Origin: Rhytidiadelphus loreus
Taxonomy: Eukaryota; Streptophyta; Bryopsida; Hypnales; Hylocomiaceae
DNA: 64,000 nt
Assembly: GCA_947034895.1 (NCBI GenBank)
Contig: OX344764.1
Span: 65,205,348-65,269,347 of the forward strand
Direction: 5' to 3'
The translations under genes and the position numbers were made by a program. The notes below the pieces were generated by a model. It was given only the letters and a program-made list of their open reading frames with translations, had not been told where the DNA came from and searched no databases. Of the stretch, positions 35,977 through 47,744 are shown one piece after another; position 1 is the first letter of the stretch; each line of letters begins with the position of its first letter.

Positions 35977-38344
35977 TATTCATGGATTTGGGTTGGTGAA
36001 TTTGTGTGTAGATTTGGAATTGAAGAGTTGCTTAAAAAAAAAAAAAAAAAAATGAAATTGAAAAAGAAAATTGAAAAAAAAAATGACATGGCAATCTTTC
36101 TGGCATTGCAGGCAGCAGCTGCAGGCTACTGCGGGGCTGTTCCCAACAGTCCTTCTATCCTCATCGTGTCTTGTACCCTTCAAAAATATACTAATGAAGC
36201 TCTTTGCAGTTGGGGATTTTTCAGAAATTAATGGCATTGAGAAACCATGTTCTTACAACACCAGTGTGTTGCACAATCTACCAACTCGCACTTGCAAAAA
36301 TCATGGCTCAAAAAGCCATTTCCTTTTAGTAGGAAACTCATTATGTACACAGTGGCCCTTCTAAATACCACTCAAACCACACTGGTATAGAAAAATCCAA
36401 CCTCTTTTAAGGGTTAAATGGTCACTTAAAGAGGAGATTACCTTAGGGGTTAACTTTTAAGTACTAACATTGATATGGTCTTGGGAACAATATGTTTTCA
36501 TGATTGGCAATTGTGTGATGACATGATGAACTAGTTAGAATTAGAATTAAGGGATTGTATTCTAAATTGCATTGGAATCATAGTGAAGAGTATTTGATCA
36601 TCATAATAAATATACATGTGAAATTCAAAATCATACAACAATTTGGATCTTTTCTATACACTATCTACCATGTAGTGTTAAAATTGTACCACACATTGTT
36701 AAAATTATAGCTTGCATTCTATTTGATATATTAGAAATTAGCATTTGCAATTGCTATAGAGAATACTTGATTCCATACTTCTTGAATTTTTTTGTATCAT
36801 TTGTAACTTTGGTCCCTTATTTCTGGAAATTTTTGTATCATTTCTAGCTATTCTGGTGTCACAACAAATCTTTGACTATCTTCCAAAGGTCCCTATGGTG
36901 AATTAGGAAGCCAAACTAACTTCTTCATACTATAAGCTTGCCTCCACTTCTTCCACTTCTTTAAAAGTTGAAGTTTATAAACTTTTTGCTATGTCCATTT
37001 TTTAGTATGCTAGAGCTTCTTGAAGTTTATCAACTTTTTGCTAACTTAATATGTCTAGGAAGAAAAATTCATAAGATTATTAAACCTAAATGTACAATGA
37101 AATTTTTGTTGAAGTCTTCTTTAATAGAGTAGCATACAATGGAATCTGACCCCTGACAAATAAAAGATTTATGTCATTGAAATGTTTGACATAGAAAGAT
37201 TCATGAACAGTTTGTATCTTGTATCTTAGTATATATGCATTACTTTAGTACGTGTGATCCTTACATAAATCTTTCTATGAGGCAACAATAACTACCGACA
37301 CTTGGTGCACCAATATCCTAGAAAACTTTGAGCCCTTGAGTTAGCAAAGCTTAGTGCCCACATCAACTTTGGGCATTAGGCATTATTCTCAACAATTGGC
37401 ACTTTTATGCATTTGCATGTATTTGAAGTAGGCATTTCTTTTAGTAAAACTAACCCATGGAAATGATTCAACCATAGAAATTTGATTAGTATGATCCAAA
37501 TTCAATTATTTAACCTCTAAAGATCCAAAGCCTTTTTTTTGTCAAAAACTGTTCAAAATTGTCATTTCTAGAGCAAAGAGTACAAACTTCTTTCTTAAAA
37601 AAATTGCATATCTAACCATGTGATTTTGCAATAAACTAGTATGAGAATGTATGAAAGAAATTTAAGAAACTTTGACCTTGTGAATTGCAAGATATTTATG
37701 TTTAAAGTGAAGAAAATGTAGTTTTTTTAGGACCAAGACAAACTAGTTTTTAAAAATTTGAATCTTTTTAACTTAAAACTACTATATTTCAGATTTTTAA
37801 TTAAGAAATGTATAACATAAAAAAATTAGTTGAGATTCTAGGAAAAATAAATTGAAAAAAATAAACATGAGTTTTCATCCTTCAAAAAATTGTTAAGTAT
37901 AAGTTGGTACAGAGTATAAGTAAGTACAAGATAGAGGGGGAAAAAATAAAATTGTTAGTATCTCTAAGATGAAATTGAAACACACTATTGCAATCCTAAT
38001 ATTGAGATTCTAATAGTCAAATTCAACCCTTTGCAACTTATTTTTTGGGGGGAATGTGGAAATTGAGATAAAAAACAAATCCAATACATTATTTTTTCAA
38101 GAAGATGCTTTGACTACCTGCAAAACAAGATACTCCATAATTTTCTCATCACTTATCTAAATGGAACAAACTAAATCTCTCCATATAGATTAAAGCATTA
38201 TCTTTATCTATTAAAAAAATTAATTAATTTTAATTTAATTTAATTTAGTTCTCCCTCTCAATTGTTTTGAGCTTTATATGTAACATTTTTTGGGGTCTCT
38301 TTAGCAATAATTGATGAACATTACCATCCACTACTTGTATATAA

Positions 38345-38499
38345 AGTAACTCAACCTATGACACGCCAAGTTTGGAGCAACCTAATGCAGGCTCAAAATT
38401 TCTTCAAATGTACATGTGTCTTGTGAAATGTACTTCATAAGAACTTTTTGGCCTACATTAGGTTGCTCCAAACTTGACTTGTCATAGGTTGAGTTACCT
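38345..38499. repeat. Inverted repeat with arms of approximately 49 bp
   Basis: The left arm (38345-38392) contains ACTCAACCTATGACACGCCA and TTTGGAGCAACCTAATG. The right arm (38451-38499) is its near-complement, with about four mismatches. The loop is about 58 bp. It could be a MITE or a hairpin RNA gene. Confidence 0.75.
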
Positions 38500-39415
38500 T
38501 AAATGTCCCAACTCCATATCACATTGCAAGTACACATTTGTTTCATCTTAAGTTCAAGAACTTTCTTTGATGGAATTTTCCATTTACAAGTTTTCCATGT
38601 TTTGCAGGTATATGATTTTGAAGCAATTAGTTCAAACTCGCATGCAAAATTTGAGGACCAAGTTTGGCAATGTTTAAAAATCATGTGTGTTTTTTGTCTT
38701 TTTTTATTGTGATATTCATCAATGATGTTTTGATGTAGTTTTAGGCAATATTCTCCATCGTATATTCATGTTTTTTTGCCGCAATTTTGAAAGATATTGT
38801 TTACATCTTTTGGTGTCTATTTCATTCGTTACCAAACTCAGGAGTTTACATCAAGTTCTTCAGCTTATACTATCAAGTTGATATTACAATTGTGGAGGAT
38901 GTTTCATACATTGATACTTTACAATACATAGACGCGTAATGTGCATTATTTCTTTAATGTACTAATGTAGGAGAACATTGACTATTTTGGTTGTAGTGGA
39001 ATATCATGAGTTGTAAATTTTTTTGAATATGAAGGTCTTACGAAAGACTAGGAGTACCACACAATTTACACTCTTGAAGTAAAAAAATATTTAACTAATT
39101 TTTCTATATATAATTATTGAATTCTTTTTTAATAAATCATTTGAATTTCAATACTTCTCACTCCATATTGTAACAATTGTTGATGGTCATGCACAACAAC
39201 ACAAAATCCTAGTTAATTATTTTGATGGAAAATCATAGTAAATGTAACTCTATGAATATAGTGTAAACCAAATTTCTATGTCTTCAATGTTTTTTTAACA
39301 TTTGTTAGGCTCACATGTCAAAAATGCACATCATTTCACTGCAAGTTGCAATAGTGCGTGGAGTACATTCAAGTGAGAATGTCATAAAATCAACTAATTT
39401 TATTTATTAAACTTG

Positions 39416-39446
39416 ATTATTATTATTATTATTATTATTATTATTT
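39416..39446. repeat. (ATT)n microsatellite
   Basis: About ten uninterrupted ATT units. Confidence 0.9.
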
Positions 39447-40645
39447 AAATTTAAAAAAAATTAAAAATTAAAATTAGAGGGACGAAAGTGAAGAAGTCAT
39501 TGTAAAAAATAGTCATGAAGTTGGAATAGCATTCCAAATCCAATCTCACTAGGCTTTGTCTTTGTAGCAATGGCTCACTTTTTCTCAAATTCCCTTTTTG
39601 GTTGTATTTATCAATGCAATGGCTATCTTTTTTTAAACTCCCTTCCGGTGGTTTTTGTCAATGCAAAGCCTTCTCTTCATTGGTCTAGAAAAATTAAAGT
39701 AAAAAATTTACCAAAACTAATGCCTATAGGCAAAATATTCTCTAATTTTCAAGTCATGACCCCAATCAAAACGAAACAAAACGAGACTAACCAATAAGTA
39801 AGTTGCACTATTCACCAAAAGGCATAAATTAATTTTTTCATGATTGTCTCACAATTTCTACAGTGAATATTTTCCTTGATTTTTTCCAGACAGAAGGCCC
39901 ACTCACTGGTCTGCAATTATCAGATTACAACTCATTCTCTTATAATGTGGAAATATCCACTTTAAGTCGGTGTTTCTTCTTGACTCGTAATAATAAGACA
40001 TCCACAGAAACAGACTGTGGACAAAAAAGTCCATTCATGACTTGTACCTTTTCCATGGAGTCAGTTCTCTACCAAATTTAAAATTGACTCCATATTTTGA
40101 AAATTGAGAAAAGAAAGTGAAGAAATGTGTAAAATTTAAGGTGCAAGCAATTGTCCTACTATTCTCTTAACCTCTAATGTTCCAAGTGACCATTTTCTGG
40201 TTGGGAGTGGTTGCTGTTCCTCATTTTCGAATTTCTCGTTCTTAACTTTTAATTTATTTTAAATAGAAGTTATTTCTAGAAAATAGACTGTGTTATAAAT
40301 CCAATGGCGGTAGTTTCATCAAATTCCAAGTTAAACTCCGCCTTGTGGAATTTTTTTAAAGTTGAGTGGTGTAGTGTAATTTACAGCTCATTTTTTGGAA
40401 TTTGGTTTGGGCATGGACTAAAAAGTCATTGCACCGGTTCGAACCTAAGGTAAACCAGCCTATGACAATCATATTGCATTATGTGGTATGAAGCAAGAAG
40501 TTAGTGACAAAGGGGTCAATTTTCACTGCTGTAGAAGACTTGAAAAACATCAAAGGTGGACCAAATTTTTATTTTGGATGACCGCATCAATTTCATTTCA
40601 ATTAACAAAGCAAAGTTCCATAACAAACCATAGACTGGGTGATAA

Positions 40646-40854
40646 CACTACAAGAGAAAGGGGTGTTTTAAGTATAGTCCTAGAGATAAGATATTAAGTA
40701 ATGACCTTTATGTAGCTTTTTAGTAAAAATTTACTGAAAATACGTGTACTTTCAGTAAATTTTTACTAAAAAGCTACATAAAGGTCATTACTTAATATCT
40801 TATCTCTAGGACTATACTTAAAAACACACTTAAAACACCCCTTTCTCTTTCTTA
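40646..40854. mobile_element. Fold-back MITE with CACTA end (copy 2)
   Basis: It shares CACTACAAGAGAAAGG followed by GGTGTTTTAAGTATAGTCC and the AGAGATAA / TTATCTCT arms with the copy at 23486. The two arms are complementary across a short centre near 40745. The right terminus is damaged (CTTTCTCTTTCTTA instead of ending in TAGTG), and a short AAACACACTT insertion sits in the right arm. TAA occurs on both sides (40643-40645 and 40855-40857). Confidence 0.75.
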
Positions 40855-42235
40855 TAACCATGAGAAATAGTACTACTTCAAGGCAACCATGTGCCCATAA
40901 TCAATATGAGCATGCCTATGATAATCCATAATGGACTCAATCTAGACTTACAAGAGAAAGAATAAAATAATAGCTTTTATGACAAGTTTACATTGGAAAA
41001 GTGTAAGTATCCTATGATAGTTCCTAATTAATCCATGACCATCTTCCAAGGCTGGAAGTATGGCAACAAATCACCCTAATGTAGTTAAATCCCATTTATT
41101 AAAAAAAAACTCCTATGAGTGGATGTAAGATTCTCATGTTTTTTTTCTCTAGGTGACTGTATTAGAAACATGGCATGTTTTGGGCTAGATTACCTTAATT
41201 CAAAAAGTAGCATGCGCCTCCACGTGAACAAGTGGTAAGTTATGAGGTGACTTTTTTTAGTTAAGGCAACCTAAGGTTGGCTTCCATATAGAATTGGGGG
41301 GTGGTGAAGCCTGATGCTCATTGGAGGGATGGACGTCCTGTTTTTTTGGATGTTAATTTTAAATATTAATGAAATTTGAACTCATTCTTATAATGTAGAT
41401 GCAAGCTCTAAATATGAAGTCATGTGTGTTTAAATTTCAAGTCATTATTTAGAATTTTTGTGTAGTTTCAAATGTCAAGCCACAAAATGTAGATGATAAC
41501 TATTTTATTCATCCAAGTAGGCATATATTAATCCAAATGGAGCAAATAGGCATACTTTGGAGATTTTGTAATAATTTATCAATTTCATCCACTGTTATTA
41601 AAGGGGATATATTGACAAGTATTCTTCTAGAAATTTGTATAGCTTATGAGTGATAAGTTGCTCAAAAAATCTTGGATGGTCATTGTCCATTTCAAGCTTT
41701 TAACCTTGAAATATTGCAGAGGACTAAAAGTGTCCTATCATGACTTTTATGGGGACTAGAAATGAAGAACGCATCTATCATATTGGAATCTAATAATTTT
41801 TAGTTGACTGCTTCAAGATAGGGTTGCATCCTAGTCCTTGAATTCAATGTGCATTTGGGCCTTCCTATGAACTTTTCATGTCCCCAAATGTTTTAGATGT
41901 TTTCAAAAACATCCTTTAAGAAGGGTTCAAAAAAATCCAAATTGTTCTTAGGAGCGGAGGGAAACCAAATAAAATATGTCTTGGATAGTGGTTGTACTTC
42001 CAAGTTTCCAAGTTTTCTATTGATTCTCTACTTTTGATTTCATTGAGTTGACAATCTTACATTATCCATTAATGGTCTCCTCTTAAACTTGAGGACCCAT
42101 ATTTGTCATGTACTTATGCAATGCTTCCTAAGCACCAATCTACCCATTCAATCCACCCGACATCTTAGGAAAAAGCAAGAAATCAACAAATGAACACAAC
42201 TATGATGGTACCCTTTGTGAAATTGTGACATTAGC
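40855..42235. other. Intergenic DNA without recognised genes
   Basis: AT-rich. Near 41280-41335 there is a stretch related to one arm of the hairpin at 59856-60010 (GGTGAAGCCTGATG...). Nothing else was recognised. Confidence 0.5.
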
Positions 42236-42355
42236 ATTAGAGGAGATTTGAGGGTCTGGAAGCCTGTTGCGAGGCTGTTCCCAGTGTTGTGAACAACAAA
42301 CTACAATTAGGATTTAAGAATATTTAAAACATATTTAGAAAATATATAAAATTAG

Positions 42356-42407
<52 letters not shown>

Positions 42408-42550
42408 AAAAAAAATATTAAAATATTAAAAAAATATTAATATCTGACATGGCCGCCTCCTAGCCACGTCAGATTACAATTCACAGAGAGTTCACAATTA
42501 GTAAACTCCCCAAGAACTCATAGTCTCCCAAACCCTTCATCTCCTCTAAT
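42236..42550. mobile_element. MITE-A copy 4
   Basis: The left end is ATTAGAGGAGATTTGAGGG. The right end reads CATCTCCTCTAAT. The centre contains a long (AT)n run (42360-42404). The inner pair is TGACATGGCCGCC / AGCCACGTCAG. It directly abuts copy 5. Confidence 0.65.
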
Positions 42551-42802
42551 GATGTTTTTCTGGAGGCATTGGAGGACCATTTTAGGCTTGTTCCGCATTC
42601 TATGAATCAACCACTGTTGGCCAAAATAAAGAATAATTAAAAAAAATTAAAAAAACAAAAATTAAAAATTCATTATTACTATCTAATGTGGTAGTCGCTC
42701 AGCCACGTCAAACTAATATTGTGGCCAAGTTCTCACAATCTAAGAACTCTAGGAAATTTTGGGGAACTTGCGGTCTTGTTGAGCAAGCGAATCTCATCTA
42801 AT
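42546..42802. mobile_element. MITE-A copy 5, adjoining copy 4
   Basis: It begins at AATGATGTTTTTCTGGAGG and ends with ATCTCATCTAAT. It holds TAATGTGGTAGTCGC / CAGCCACGTCAA around an AT-rich centre. Its first bases overlap the end of copy 4, so one copy probably inserted beside or into the end of the other. Confidence 0.6.
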
Positions 42803-43440
42803 GGATTTTTATTTTGATACTTCCTTCAAATCCTTGAGATATTTGAGAAGGAATTGCCAATGTATCAAGAAGGAGGCACCTTCTTATAACTATACAAATC
42901 AAAGTATTTATTCAAATTATACATTATAAGTGTCAATTTTCTTATCTATATTTAATAAAAAATGATAAGGGCAAAATTATTGATGCCTTCCACCTTAGAA
43001 AGACCAAAGTGTAGGCTAAAATGTCATTTTGAAGTTTAAGATTTAAAGCAACTCTAGTACAAACCAAAATAGGCTCCATCAAATGAACTTCTAACTTTTT
43101 ATAGGTTTATAATTAGACCTTGAGTTTTTTTCCATTGGAAGCACAAATAAAGGTGCTTTCCATGCGTTTATAGAAATTCAAATTTAGACATTGGATAAAG
43201 AAAATAAATCACTTCACAGCTAGCTAAAAGACCAAAATTATAGTGGTATTAGCAAATCATAGTTACCAATGCACTTTGCATTCCAAATTGAATATCTTTT
43301 TCCTATGTCTAAATTAAGTTTCTTTCTACATGTACACACAATACTTTTGAATGCGCTTTCAATGGAAAAAAAAATTCAAGTTCTAATCCCCAAATAATGA
43401 AAATTTAGATTAGTATTTGATGGGCTAAATTCCAAATTGC
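42803..43440. other. AT-rich spacer
   Basis: No gene, RNA or repeat recognised. Confidence 0.45.
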
Positions 43441-43812
43441 ATTAGAGAAGCTATTAGAGCACCACCACCAAAGCTATTAGAGCACCACCACCAGTTGCAC
43501 TATCACACGAGATGTGGCCGTGCTATGGCCCCCCCATGCTCTACACCAATTACCCTTAAAACCAAATTTGCTTCCATTGAGGCCATAGTCAAAAGTTGAC
43601 AAAGTTAGTGTGAATGTAAAACTTCCCTATACAAAGGCCCCCCTGTTGCCGAGCAAATGTGGGAATGATGGGAGAAACAACAAAACTTGTACCACGAAGG
43701 GTGTTGGTAAGGAGCTTTTGGTGTTGGATAAGTGCGACAAGGTTGAAGTGTTGCTGCTGAGGCCATTGGCAAAGCTTGGGGTGGCAATCATGTTCTTATA
43801 GCAAGGTGAACA
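43441..43812. repeat. Repeat family B, short copy
   Basis: It opens with ATTAGAG and a 23-bp exact tandem pair (43448-43470 and 43471-43493). It shares GAGGCCATAG, CAAAGGCCCCCCTGTTG-type and GAGCAAATGTG blocks with the region near 25985-26140. It ends near GGGGTGGCAATCATG, whose complement resembles the start of the long copy. This suggests inverted termini, but the edges are uncertain. Confidence 0.4.
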
Positions 43813-44082
43813 CCCAAAAATGCACCACTAACCTTAAACTGCCATCTTCACTCTATGTGCATCTCCAAAACCAATTATGTACTGATGTGGAAGAAATTGT
43901 TTTAAAACCAAACTTTGTTCCTTTCTAACTTTTGCATACGATATCCAAACGTCGCGTTCTTTGGTGCATTGGAACCTCCTCTCACTTGCCAACAAGAAAA
44001 TATGAAGAATTCGACCAATGTCATCATAATAATAACTAGGCCCAGTAACAAAAAGTGGCGGTTGGGGTGGGCACCGACCTTA

Positions 44083-44720
44083 AAGTGAAGTAGAGGACAC
44101 AGGCAATATACAGTGACTGTTGGTATGGAGATTCCATGTGGTATCTACAACACTCTCCAAGTGAAGCGGAATTGCAGCAGCAGGACTGATAGCTTCCATT
44201 GTCGCGACTTATTAAACTTACCTTATATGTCAAGTAAGTTGAGTCAGAAAAAACAATCCGGCCCCAGACTTCGGCCTCAACCACTTTACATTATCTGGGG
44301 CTGGAGTGGTGATTTGGGGCCGGATTGTGGGCCGGATTGGAGGCAAATCGGGTCGGCCTTCCATCCGGCCCCAGGCCATGTATATACCCGCCCTTATATG
44401 TCAAGTAAGTTAAAAGTTGAGTCAGAAAAAAAAACATGGCGTGCCAAGCAAAATGTACCTCGGTGTACTGTTGGTACATTTAACAAAGCAAATTGTACAT
44501 CTGTGTCATGTTCTCTTTTAGAGCACCGTCGCTTTTACAGCAGACTAACTTATCTTAAGTAAGTGAAAGTGGAGGACACAGTAACTGTCGGTATGGGGAT
44601 TCCATGTGGAATCTGCAACACCCTCCGTCCAAGTGAAGTGGAGCTGCAGCAGCAGGACTGATAGCTTCCGTTGATAAGACTGATTAACTTTTATGTCAAG
44701 TTGAGTCAGAAAAAAAAAAA
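44083..44720 (+). repeat. Direct duplication around a GGCCCCAG-rich insert
   Basis: Copy 1 (about 44083-44254) and copy 2 (about 44564-44720) share GAGGACACA, GATTCCATGTGG, GCAGCAGGACTGATAGCTTC and GTTGAGTCAGAAAAAA in order. A third, partial copy of the end (44391-44440) lies between them. The intervening 44255-44390 carries several CCGGCCCCAG / GGGGCCGGAT motifs in both orientations. Confidence 0.75.
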
Positions 44721-47498
44721 CATGGCTGGCTTGCACTGCTGTAAAGTATCCTTTAGTGCCCTGTTTCAGAAAAGAAACAAAATAACTTTTTTGAGTTTTT
44801 GAGCACCCATGAATCGAAAAAATCAATTAACTTTACTCGGTGTGGACTCACCTGTCAGTGTGATGCGTTGTCTGGTCGCAGACTTTGAATTGAGAATCTA
44901 AGGAGTGACGTCTCAGCAGTCAGCACAGCACAGGCAGACCCTTATAAACTTACCAAGCTTCATTAACATATTATCTGATGACAGAGAAAGAAACAAAATA
45001 GCGCGTTCCACATGGGGCATTCATTATTCATTCTTAACAATTCAAGGTTCGAGACAACCGACATGAGGATTCTTGAGCATTCCGATGTGTACAGTACACA
45101 CCGTAGACCGTTTCAATTTTAACGTACAAGCAGTTACTGCGGCTCATACCAATCCCGTGAGACCTCCCCCCGCAGTAATTGCACAAAACTATATACAGAC
45201 AGTCGGTACAATAAACCAAACTAGATCTCAATGGGGTCGGTTCCAATGATTGTACACGGGTTTTTTTCACTAAAAGTAAAACCTACAATTTTGAAAGGTA
45301 CAGTATCTATTTGTTCATTTAGAGGGTTTTTTTTGAAGCACTTTGGGAAGATGCTATTGACCACGCATAAATCTAAGTCGGTCACGATTAGTTTCAGCCT
45401 ACAATTATTCCATAGTTTTAGTATAGGTGATGTATACTTTAATTCCCTTGTGAAGTCAGATAGTCTTCTCTGTTATCTCCCTCCCCTTGTTTGACTCCTC
45501 CCCACCAGGCCACCTGTGTTTGTAACTTCTTCTTGCAATGAAATCCCGTTTCATTTGTGTCAGAAAACAAGAAAAAGAAGTCAAATAGTCTGTAAAATGT
45601 GACAAGTGTACTACATTCAATGCTACTGCGGCAAGTGTAGAAGATATTCTAAAATGAAGAGAAGGTTTCGGATTGACGAAGTTCGAAGTTTCCTTCTCGA
45701 AAGCTGGCTTGTCCCGAGCGAAATGACCTGAGAAACTGCAAATTTCTTATCTACAGTAGTATATTTATGCAAGTGAGTATGCTTGATTTCAACCAATGTA
45801 AATTAAAAAAAATCCTTTCATGCAGAAAGATCTTGTTCTTGAGACCAATGCCACTCCATTGAGTGAAGACTCTGTGGGAATATTTGCTTTCTATAATCTG
45901 ACTGTATGATCTCTATATCTCTGAACAAATTTTCTCCGTTATTGTTCCGGTCATTGTTGAGAAGCTTCTTCGGCAACTGAAGCTTGGAAAATCAGTCACC
46001 CCAAATTATTTTGGTGCACAATTGTAAGCTAATAAGGTCGTCTTTAGCTACAGTCAGTAGCTCATGTGCCCTACACCAAAACCTAATCAGGATGCTTTGG
46101 AGAAGGAACCTACGTTGACTGCCATCGATGCTGCTCTTTACATTGACTGAGATTTTTGAGTCTTCTGATTCTCCTCTAACTTAACTTACCGTAGCTTTTC
46201 AGTACTGGCAGTATAATACGGAGTAGAAGAAAGGAAGAGCTCCCACAACTACTGAACAATAATAACTAATTCCTGCCTGAGTGTCTGCTTTTGGAACTCA
46301 GTGCTGCAGATAAAACTTGTGTGTCACAATTTTCAATACACGGAAAATGGGAATGACTCATCACCCAAATCCGGAAACAACAAGGACACACACAACCAAA
46401 TAAGGGCCTCCTTACATGTATCGGTCATCGGGGAACTTTCACCGCGGATGCTACAGGGAAAAATAGACATTGCACTTTCATGTGGACCCGGTGGGTGGAG
46501 ATGGAGACAATAAAAAATCCCCACGTATTAGATTCCCTAGTCTCCACCTAGTCTCCACCAATGAGGTTGTCCACCAATATCGGTGAAACTTCAACTCCTC
46601 CTTTCCCGCTTGCCCACCCCGGCAACACCATCAGTGGAGCCACTTTTGTCTTCTTGCTTGAATTAGAGAAAAGTTTGCCCACCGGGCTCACATGTAAGCT
46701 GGCCCTAATATCCACAATGCATAACATTGTATAAAGTTGAGGCACCAGTTGTCAACCACGCCCAGTACCCAACCTGCACACGGGTGCAGTAAGGTAACAC
46801 TACTACACTAAAATCATACAAATAAGCAATTCAGCATTATTAACATGGAATTTTTTTGTGCGGTCATGTTGGTAGTGAAAAGGGGATTCTAGATTCTCTT
46901 AGAATGCATTTTTTGGACACCGTATGAATAAACTATGGATTTTCAAAGTGCTGAAAATAGGTGTTTGAAAAAAACAATCATAAATCTCATGTATAGTGGG
47001 AGTACATTTTAGGCAAGAATCTTTAGTGTGTGATTTTTAGGTGTAGTCACTTTATTTACAACCAAGGCTTGAATTGATTTCCAACTATAGCTTAGAATGC
47101 ATTTTTTGGGTCTTTTACAAGGTTGGGACTAATAAGGTTATGGCACATGTCCTAAAGAAGTGAGTAAGAAAGTAGTTCTTGAATGATCAAAATTGGAAGA
47201 TTTTAGACATTGGCTATTGGGAAAGTGCACTTTTGGGATCCCAAAATTCATAGTAATTTCAATTTTGGGAATAAAATTTTGAAAATTTTGCTATCTCCAT
47301 ATTTCCTATCTTCCTACATGGGAAAAATTTCCACCACCTCATAATGTGCATGATTTGCTTCAAAATTGCTTACCCTCTAAAGCTTGGAGGCATATTTTGG
47401 GCAGAAATTGTGAAAAATTCCACTTTTTAGGATAGTGAGAAAAAAATGAATTTTTTTTTTTCAAAATCCAACCATACAAATTTTTACTAGACTACTCA

Positions 47499-47744
47499 GT
47501 AGAGGAGATTTCAGTCTCCTGGAGGGCCGTTTCAAGCACTTCCCGGCGTTGGTTCCCAGTAGTCCCTGCGAACACCAGCGCTACCACGTCAATTTTTTGA
47601 AAAAAAAAATTTAATTAAATTTTTTTTTTCAAAAAATGACGTGGCAGTCTCCAATCCACGTCACTACGCTGCGGGAGCGCAGTTCCCGTGTTGGGAACGG
47701 GCTGGGAACTCGCAGCCCTTCGGCAGCCTAAAATCTCCTCTAAT
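47499..47744. mobile_element. MITE-A copy 6
   Basis: The left end is AGTAGAGGAGATTTCAGTC, then GGAGGGCCGTTTCAAGC. The right end is AAATCTCCTCTAAT after GGGAACTCGCAGCCC. The inner inverted pair is the clearest of all copies: ACCACGTCAATTTTTTGAAA against its complement, plus TGACGTGGCAGTC / ATCCACGTCA. Confidence 0.7.

Larger units (their letters stand above)
34674..36417. mobile_element. TTAA-bounded element, 1744 bp, perfect 19-bp inverted termini
   Basis: The left end is TTAACCCTTAAAAGAGGTT and the right end is its exact complement (36399-36417). The outer TTAA on each side can be read as the target duplication, leaving CCCTTAAAAGAGGTT termini. It contains another TTAA-bounded element (35010-35976). 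No transposase was found. Confidence 0.6.
36418..40645. other. AT-rich intergenic DNA
   Basis: No gene was recognised. It holds a hairpin at 38345-38499 and a (TAT)n run near 39416-39446, both listed separately, and a lone TTAGGGGTTAA-type end near 36443-36453. Remaining frames are short and without domains. Confidence 0.55.

Noticed and set aside
40430..40450. GGTTCGAACC, a tRNA B-box look-alike
   Set aside because: No A box at the right distance and no cloverleaf could be drawn around it.
42360..42404. (AT)n run as a stand-alone feature
   Set aside because: It is the AT-rich centre of a MITE-A copy and is described there.
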